From Armatimonadota bacterium (GTDB lineage Bacteria; Sysuimicrobiota; Sysuimicrobiia; Sysuimicrobiales; Humicultoraceae): a DNA stretch of 64,000 nt. The translations under genes and the position numbers were made by a program. Position 1 is the stretch's first letter, and each line of letters begins with the position of its first letter. The notes under the pieces were generated by a model. It was not told where the DNA came from, did no database searches, and saw only the letters and a list, made by a program, of their open reading frames with translations. The stretch lies in NCBI GenBank assembly GCA_031459715.1, contig JAVKIA010000006.1:46210-110209 (forward strand), written 5' to 3'. Positions 59,288 through 64,000 of this stretch are shown piece by piece.

Positions 59288-62035
59288 CTACAGCTGTACC
59301 AGGCGGACTTTCAGGATGCCGGGGAGAACCGTCAGGGCCTCCCGCACCGGGGGCGGTACCGGGTCGTCCAGCCCCAGAACCATGATGGCGCGGCCCCGGG
59401 GACGGTCCCGCCCCACCTGCATGTGGGCGATGTTCACGTCGGCATCACCCAGCAGGGTACCCACCCGGCCTATCATCCCCGGGCGATCCTCGTTCCACAC
59501 AAACAACATGATCGTCGACGGGGCCAGGTCGACCCGATAGCCTTCCAGGTGCGTGATCCGCGGCTCGCCGCGGCCGGCGATGGTGCCGGCGATCAGGAAC
59601 GCCTCCCCGGTGGTCTCCACTCGCGCCCGGAGCAGGCTGGCGAAGTCCTCGCTCTCCTCCCGTCGCGATTCGGTCAGGGCTATGCCCCGCTCCCGGGCCA
59701 CCAGAGCTGCGTTGATCAGGTTGACCGGCTGATCCAGGACCCGCTCCAGCAGGCCAGCCAGGAAGCCGGACCGCAGCGGGGCGCTCTCCAAAGACGCCAG
59801 TTCCCCCTCGTACGCCAGCTCCACACCCTGCACCTGCCCGTCCACCAGCTGGCAGGCGATGGTCCCCATCGCCCGGGCCAGGTCCGCAAAGGGCCGCACC
59901 CGCTGCCAGGCCTCGTCCTGCAGCACCGGAGCATTCACCGCTCCCCGCACCGGTCGACCGGCCAGCGCGGCCAGGACCTGCTCGGCCACCTCCACCGCCA
60001 CCCGGCGCTGCGCCTCCTCGGTGGATGCCCCCAGGTGCGGGGTCAGGATAACCCGGGGATGGCGGAGGAGGGGACTGTCTCCGGGCGGCTCCTCCTCGAC
60101 CACATCCAGGGCTGCGCCCGCCACCACGCCTTCCTCCAGGGCGTCGAGCAGGGCGTCCTCGTCGATCAGCCCGCCCCGGGCACAGTTGACCAGCAGCACC
60201 CCGCGCTTCATGCGCGCGAACTGGGGCCGCCCCAGCAGGTGCCGGGTGCTGGCCGTCAGAGGGGTGTGCAGGGTCAGGACGTCGCTTGCCGCGAGGACCT
60301 CGTCCAGAGGGCGCAGCTCGGCCCCCACCCGCGCGGCCCGGTCGGCGGCCACGTAGGGATCGTGAACGACCACCCGCATGCCGAAGGCGACTGCCCGGCG
60401 GGCTACCTCGGAGCCGATCTTGCCCAGCCCGATGATACCCAGGGTCTTGCCGTACAGCTCCACTCCGGTGAACGCCTGCCGCCGCCACTCGCCCCGGACG
60501 GCAGCCAGGTGGGCGGCCGGGAGGTGGCGGGCCAGGGCCAGGAGCATGGCCATGGTGTGTTCGGCGGTGCTGACCGTACTGCTCTCCGGCGTGTTGATGA
60601 CCAGGACGCCGCGGCGGGTGGCGGCATCCACGTCGATGTTGTCGGTGCCCACGCCGGCCCGCGCGATCACCCGCAGCCGCTGCGCCGCCGCCAGGGCCTC
60701 CGCGGTCACCCGCGTCCGGCTGCGCACGATCACCGCATCCACATCGGCCAGCGCCTCCGGCAGCTCCGCGGGCGACAACCCCTGGCGGACGACCACCTCG
60801 GCGTGTTGGGCCAGGCGCCGGATGCCCTCCTCGGCCAGTCCGTCGGCCACCAGGACCTTCATGGGTCCTTCTCCACGCGGTACGTCACGGCTCCAGGGGG
60901 GAACGGGATGGCCGCGGGACGTCACGGTCCCGGAGGGGAACGGATGGCCCAGCGCGGGCAGCACCTGCTCCAGTGCGCGTAGGGCGGCGGTGACCTGGAC
61001 CTCCTGGACATATCCCATGTGGCCGATGCGGATGATCCGGCCCGCCAGCCGTCCCTGTCCTCCGGCCACCACCACGCCGTAGTCGGTCCTCAGACGGCGT
61101 ACCAGTTCCCGCGCGTCCACCCCATCCGGCACACGCACGGCGGTCACGGTATCCGAGGCGTGACGCGGGTCGGCAAGTAGCTGCAGACCCAGGACGGCCA
61201 CGCCCTGCCGCGCGATCTGCCCCAGGCGCCGGTGGTGCGCGAATCGCGCTGGCAGCCCTTCGGACAGAATCATCGGGATCGAGACCGACAGCGCGTGGAG
61301 TACGGAAAGGGGCGGGGTGAACGGCATCAGCGCCCTGCCGGAAGTGATCTCAGCCTGAGCCCGATCCCAGGAGAAATACCACCGGGGCATGCGGGCGGTC
61401 CGCGACGCCTCCCAGGCCCTGTCGCTGACGCTGAGGAAGACCGCTCCGGGAGGTGCCATCAGTGCCTTCTGCGATCCGGCCACGACCACGTCCAGTCCCC
61501 ACGCGTCGGTGCGCAGGTCCACAGCGGCCAGCGAGCTCACGGCATCCACCAGCAGCAACGCCTCAAAGGAACGCACCACCCCGGCGATGGCCTCCAGGGG
61601 GTTGGTCACTCCGGTGGAGGTCTCGTTGTGGGTGACCAGGACCGCCCGCACCCCCGGGTGCGCGCGGAGCGCCCGCCGCACCTCCTCGGGATCGACGGCC
61701 CGTCCCCACTCCACCTCCAGAGGGATGACCTCCGCCCCAAATCCCCGGGCTACGGCGGCGAACCTCTCTCCGAAGGCGCCGCAGATCAGGGCCAGGACCC
61801 GGTCTCCGGGCGAGAGCACATTGACCACAGCCGCCTCCAGTCCGCCGGTGCCGGAGGCGGTGAAGGGCAGGACCGTACCGGAGGTCTGGAAGATCTGCCG
61901 CAGCCCGTCCAGCACCCCGGCCAGCACCTGCCCGAACTCGTCGCTGCGGTGGTTGACCATGGGCCGGCCCATCGCCTCCCGCACCTGCGGGGGCAGCGGG
62001 GTAGGGCCGGGAATCAGCAGGTGGGCGTCGTCCAC
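59288..62035 (-). CDS. serA: fused class V aminotransferase (SerC-like) and D-3-phosphoglycerate dehydrogenase
   Basis: One open frame of 915 codons joins two enzymes of serine metabolism. Residues 1-361 are a class V aminotransferase: LLIPGPTPLPPQVREAMGRP, THNETSTGVTNPLEAI and the PLP lysine in AGSQKALMAPPG (Lys190). Residues 363-391 form a Pro/Arg-rich linker. Residues 392-915 are a long-form SerA: MKVLVADGLAEEGIRRLAQH, NAD site TLGIIGLGKIGSEVARRA, catalytic His in PHLGAST, and a C-terminal ACT domain with NEDRPGMIGRVGTLLGDADV for serine feedback. GGAGAAGGACCC before the internal ATG (60862) could also allow separate SerA translation. The fusion would couple 3-phosphoglycerate oxidation to transamination. 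Confidence 0.88.
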   Translation of the reverse strand: MDDAHLLIPGPTPLPPQVREAMGRPMVNHRSDEFGQVLAGVLDGLRQIFQTSGTVLPFTASGTGGLEAAVVNVLSPGDRVLALICGAFGERFAAVARGFGAEVIPLEVEWGRAVDPEEVRRALRAHPGVRAVLVTHNETSTGVTNPLEAIAGVVRSFEALLLVDAVSSLAAVDLRTDAWGLDVVVAGSQKALMAPPGAVFLSVSDRAWEASRTARMPRWYFSWDRAQAEITSGRALMPFTPPLSVLHALSVSIPMILSEGLPARFAHHRRLGQIARQGVAVLGLQLLADPRHASDTVTAVRVPDGVDARELVRRLRTDYGVVVAGGQGRLAGRIIRIGHMGYVQEVQVTAALRALEQVLPALGHPFPSGTVTSRGHPVPPWSRDVPRGEGPMKVLVADGLAEEGIRRLAQHAEVVVRQGLSPAELPEALADVDAVIVRSRTRVTAEALAAAQRLRVIARAGVGTDNIDVDAATRRGVLVINTPESSTVSTAEHTMAMLLALARHLPAAHLAAVRGEWRRQAFTGVELYGKTLGIIGLGKIGSEVARRAVAFGMRVVVHDPYVAADRAARVGAELRPLDEVLAASDVLTLHTPLTASTRHLLGRPQFARMKRGVLLVNCARGGLIDEDALLDALEEGVVAGAALDVVEEEPPGDSPLLRHPRVILTPHLGASTEEAQRRVAVEVAEQVLAALAGRPVRGAVNAPVLQDEAWQRVRPFADLARAMGTIACQLVDGQVQGVELAYEGELASLESAPLRSGFLAGLLERVLDQPVNLINAALVARERGIALTESRREESEDFASLLRARVETTGEAFLIAGTIAGRGEPRITHLEGYRVDLAPSTIMLFVWNEDRPGMIGRVGTLLGDADVNIAHMQVGRDRPRGRAIMVLGLDDPVPPPVREALTVLPGILKVRLVQL
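60876..60947. repeat. imperfect tandem duplication at the aminotransferase-SerA joint
   Basis: Two adjacent units of 36 and 35 bp (60876-60911 and 60913-60947) share ACGTCACGG, GGGGAACGG and GATGG. They encode HPFPSGTVTSRG and HPVPPWSRDVPRG of the linker. Their one-base length difference means the copies are read in different frames, which may be how a former stop or frame break between two genes was lost. Confidence 0.7.
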
Positions 62036-62180
62036 TGTGCCTACGTTCAGGACACTCCAGATGCTCGGGCTGGGCGTCCTCCCGGACGCGGCGCGGTTTA
62101 TGTTGCCTACGGACTACTCTACGGACCTCCGCGTCGGTTGGGAAGGGAGTACGTCCAATCTGTAGCTCTGGGACCAGCGG

Positions 62181-63485
62181 CTACTGGTCTACCTGTGTGT
62201 CCCCGTGATCAGGGGGAAGCACGTGAAGCTGCCTTTCCACTGTGTGGACTTCGGGAAATGGCTCGCCAGCTGTTCCCATTTCACCCAGGCGACGCGCAGC
62301 CGGAAGCACACGCCTGTCCAGTGCTCCGGCCGCCTCATTGTAATACTTGGCAGCACTGTCCAGGCGTTTGCCTAGTTCCGTAAAGTTCTGCAGGAAGGAT
62401 CGGAGTCGCTCATGCAGCTGTCTTCCCTGTTCGGCGATGGCGCGGGCGTTTTCCGTTATCCGATGCTGCTGCCAGCCATAAGCTACGGCCTTCAGCAGTC
62501 CCAGGAGGGTGATGGGGCTGGTGAGGAGGATCCGCTGCTGAACCGCGAAGTCCAGCAGCCCGGGGTCGCGCTCGAAGGCGGCCCCCAGTGCGGCCTCGTT
62601 GGGGACGAACATCACGGTTAGTTCCGCTGACCGCCCAAACTGCTCCCAGTAGCGCTTGCTGGCCAACTGCTGGACGTGTTGCTTCAGTGCCTTGACGTGA
62701 GCGTCGAGTCTGGCCCCGCGTACTGGCTCGGAAGCGTCTATGGCCTCCAGGTAGGCCTGCATGGGAGCTTTAGCGTCGACGGGGATTACTCCGCCGCCAG
62801 GGAGGTGGACAATAAGATCTGGGCGCCCGCCGTCAACGGCCACCTGCTCGGTGAAGTCGATGTGATTCTGCATGCCCGCCAGCTCCACGATCCGACGGAG
62901 CTGGAACTCTCCCCATCGGGCCCGTGTGGCGGTGGACTTCAACGCGTGGTTCAGGGAGAGAGTGGCCGTCTGGAGGTCAGCATGTGTCTGAGCAAGCTGT
63001 CGGAGCTGCTCCTGAAGGCCCTGGTAAGCTCCCTCACGCTTCTGCTCCAGGAGCCTGATCTCTCCTTCCATCTGCTCCAGAGCCTTGCCGAGGGGCTCCA
63101 CCAGCTTGGCCAACTGAAATCTTCCCGTCTGCCAGTCTCCGCGCGCCTCCTCCAACACGCTGCGCAGTTGATCGTTTACCCGACCGAGGAGTAAGTCGGA
63201 GTTGGCCCTGAGGACTTCTGCCGCGAGAGCCTGGAAGCGCTCTCGCATGATCTGATCTGACTGCTGGATCCAGCGCAGCTTCTCCTGGTCGGCCTCCGCG
63301 GTCTTTCGGACCTCCGTCAGTTGCACCAGGACGTCCGCGTGAGTCCGCCTCAGCTCAGAGATTTCTTGCTCGAGCTGGCTGGCCCGGCGTGCTTCTCGGT
63401 CAGAATAGGTTCGGACGATAGACCAAACGGCCAGGCCGCCCAGGACGAATCCACTAACGAAGGCTAGCATCAGGCTGATTTCCAT
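62181..63485 (-). CDS. rmuC: DNA recombination protein RmuC
   Basis: The 434-residue protein has an N-terminal membrane anchor (LMLAFVSGFVLGGLAVWSIV), a long coiled coil (about residues 30-190) and the RmuC domain: RARWGEFQLRRIVELAGMQN, GGRPDLIVHLPGGGVIPVDA then KAPMQAYLEA (PD-(D/E)XK-like Asp...Asp-Ala-Lys), and TVMFVPNEAALGAAFERDPG. RmuC limits inversions and DNA rearrangements in E. coli. The start is ATG 63485, where the membrane segment begins. It lies next to the CRISPR array; adjacency may be chance. Confidence 0.9.
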   Translation of the reverse strand: MEISLMLAFVSGFVLGGLAVWSIVRTYSDREARRASQLEQEISELRRTHADVLVQLTEVRKTAEADQEKLRWIQQSDQIMRERFQALAAEVLRANSDLLLGRVNDQLRSVLEEARGDWQTGRFQLAKLVEPLGKALEQMEGEIRLLEQKREGAYQGLQEQLRQLAQTHADLQTATLSLNHALKSTATRARWGEFQLRRIVELAGMQNHIDFTEQVAVDGGRPDLIVHLPGGGVIPVDAKAPMQAYLEAIDASEPVRGARLDAHVKALKQHVQQLASKRYWEQFGRSAELTVMFVPNEAALGAAFERDPGLLDFAVQQRILLTSPITLLGLLKAVAYGWQQHRITENARAIAEQGRQLHERLRSFLQNFTELGKRLDSAAKYYNEAAGALDRRVLPAARRLGEMGTAGEPFPEVHTVERQLHVLPPDHGDTQVDQ

Positions 63486-63614
63486 TTTACGGCCCCATTT
63501 CAGGAAGTTCTGCTGCTCGCTCCGTCTGGATTTTTCCCGTTCAGTGGCGAAGTCAGACCCTGAGTGGCTGCAGGATCCCTCGAGCACGGGCCATCGCTGG
63601 GCTGCAGGCCCGTC

Positions 63615-64000
63615 GCTTTAATGGGGCCGCTATCTCTCAACGCCGGAAATGTCGCCCTCAAGGACCTGGAGGTCACTCGCGAGGTCGCTTCAATGGGGCC
63701 GCCGTCTCTCAACGGCGGAAATCTCGCCGTCCCCGGCCCAATAGGGCAGCCGATACAGGCTTCAATGGGGCCGCCGTCTCTCAACGGCGGAAATTGTTTT
63801 TGCAGTCGGCTACGTTTGATTACGGTTTAAAGCTTCAATGGGGCCGCCGTCTCTCAACGGCGGAAATCTTTTTCGAGAAGGTCGCTTTGATCGGGGCCGG
63901 AGTGCTTCAATGGGGCCGCCGTCTCTCAACGGCGGAAATCTGAGATTCTTAGTACCCGCAGGGCCACCCACCATTTGCTTCAATGGGGCCGCCGTCTCCC
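63615..64000 (-). CRISPR. CRISPR array, at least six repeats, continuing beyond the window
   Basis: Repeats of 36 bp start at 63615, 63687, 63759, 63832, 63904 and 63977 (the last cut by the edge). The five complete spacers are 36, 36, 37, 36 and 37 bp. On the plus strand a repeat begins GCTTCAATGGGGCC and ends CAACGGCGGAAAT, with an internal CCGCCGT...ACGGCGG hairpin. Read on the minus strand it ends ATTGAAGC, like the 5' handle of many type I/III repeats. The 63615 copy has four mismatches, as expected for the far end. Both facts put the leader to the right, outside the window. No cas genes are visible. Confidence 0.95.

Noticed and set aside
60862..60862. Splitting the 915-codon frame into two separate genes at the internal ATG
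   Set aside because: No stop codon separates the two parts in this sequence, so a single fused gene is the direct reading; independent internal initiation is kept only as a possibility.
62172..62189. Palindrome GACCAG-N6-CTGGTC at the end of rmuC considered as a terminator
   Set aside because: It overlaps the rmuC stop codon, has only a 6-bp stem and no T tract; too weak to call.
63500..63830. Short frames across the CRISPR repeats, encoding repeated GPPSLNGGN-like peptides
   Set aside because: The periodicity is that of the 36-bp repeats plus spacers, so these are translation shadows of the array.

Overview
The window is GC-rich bacterial DNA with many GTG starts and very tight operons in which stop and start codons overlap as ATGA or GTGA. 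Bacterial markers are lutABC, murQ/anmK, elongation factor P, RmuC, a SerA-type phosphoglycerate dehydrogenase and a CRISPR array. Nothing fixes the phylum. The density of peptide importers, MmgE/PrpD proteins and metallopeptidases suggests a heterotroph from a little-studied lineage, perhaps of the Armatimonadota/Bacillota kind, but that is a guess from gene style. Layout, left to right. 1-2.0 kb: end of a peptidoglycan-recycling operon (S12 hydrolase, internally deleted anmK, murQ cut by the window edge). 2.0-3.1 kb and 5.9-6.5 kb: two decayed zones with remnants of an IS3 transposase, a CoxL-type molybdoenzyme, an IS21 IstB and a receiver/HD-GYP protein. Between them lies an intact lutABC lactate-utilisation operon. 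6.6-17.5 kb (minus strand): Lrp-type regulator, dipeptide importer (binding protein and two permeases), two paralogous M20 peptidases, an M29-type aminopeptidase, an M19 dipeptidase, an MmgE/PrpD protein and an NAD-dependent epimerase. This reads as a peptide or amide uptake and breakdown operon. 17.8-38.4 kb: two divergent operons on either side of an IclR regulator. The minus-strand arm encodes IclR, an opine dehydrogenase, an enolase-superfamily enzyme, a luciferase-like oxidoreductase, a binding protein whose sequence order looks circularly permuted, an M24 peptidase, a complete DppBCDF set, MmgE/PrpD, an SDR and a DinB-like protein. The plus-strand arm encodes a class V aminotransferase lacking the usual PLP lysine, a NicX-like protein, another M24 peptidase and a third importer without ATPases. 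Each arm has a promoter, and a 19-bp palindrome lies between the -35 and -10 of iclR. 38.5-41.2 kb: a secreted nucleoside-phosphorylase-like protein with a LysM insertion, and a secreted clan GH-A glycosidase. 41.3-50.4 kb (minus strand): an IclR-controlled sugar or sugar-acid operon with a phosphotriesterase-like hydrolase, FGGY kinase, sugar ABC importer, SDR, creatininase-like amidohydrolase and KDPG-type aldolase. 50.6-57.0 kb: a two-gene surface module, a lipoprotein with two VWA domains followed by a membrane-anchored transglutaminase-like protein. 57.2-63.5 kb: an unusual elongation factor P, a coiled-coil/nuclease-fold protein with a 42-bp tandem repeat, a small membrane protein, a 915-residue aminotransferase-SerA fusion and RmuC. 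63.6 kb to the right edge: a CRISPR array that continues out of the window, with no cas genes in view. How it works together: the cell appears equipped to import peptides and modified amino acids through several related ABC importers that probably share one ATPase pair, and to dismantle them with metallopeptidases, amidohydrolases and dehydrogenases. A separate importer handles a sugar that ends in a KDPG-type aldol cleavage. The strongest oddities are the permuted binding protein, the aminotransferase-SerA fusion with a tandem duplication at its joint, the lysine-less aminotransferase and the EF-P with an altered tip loop.
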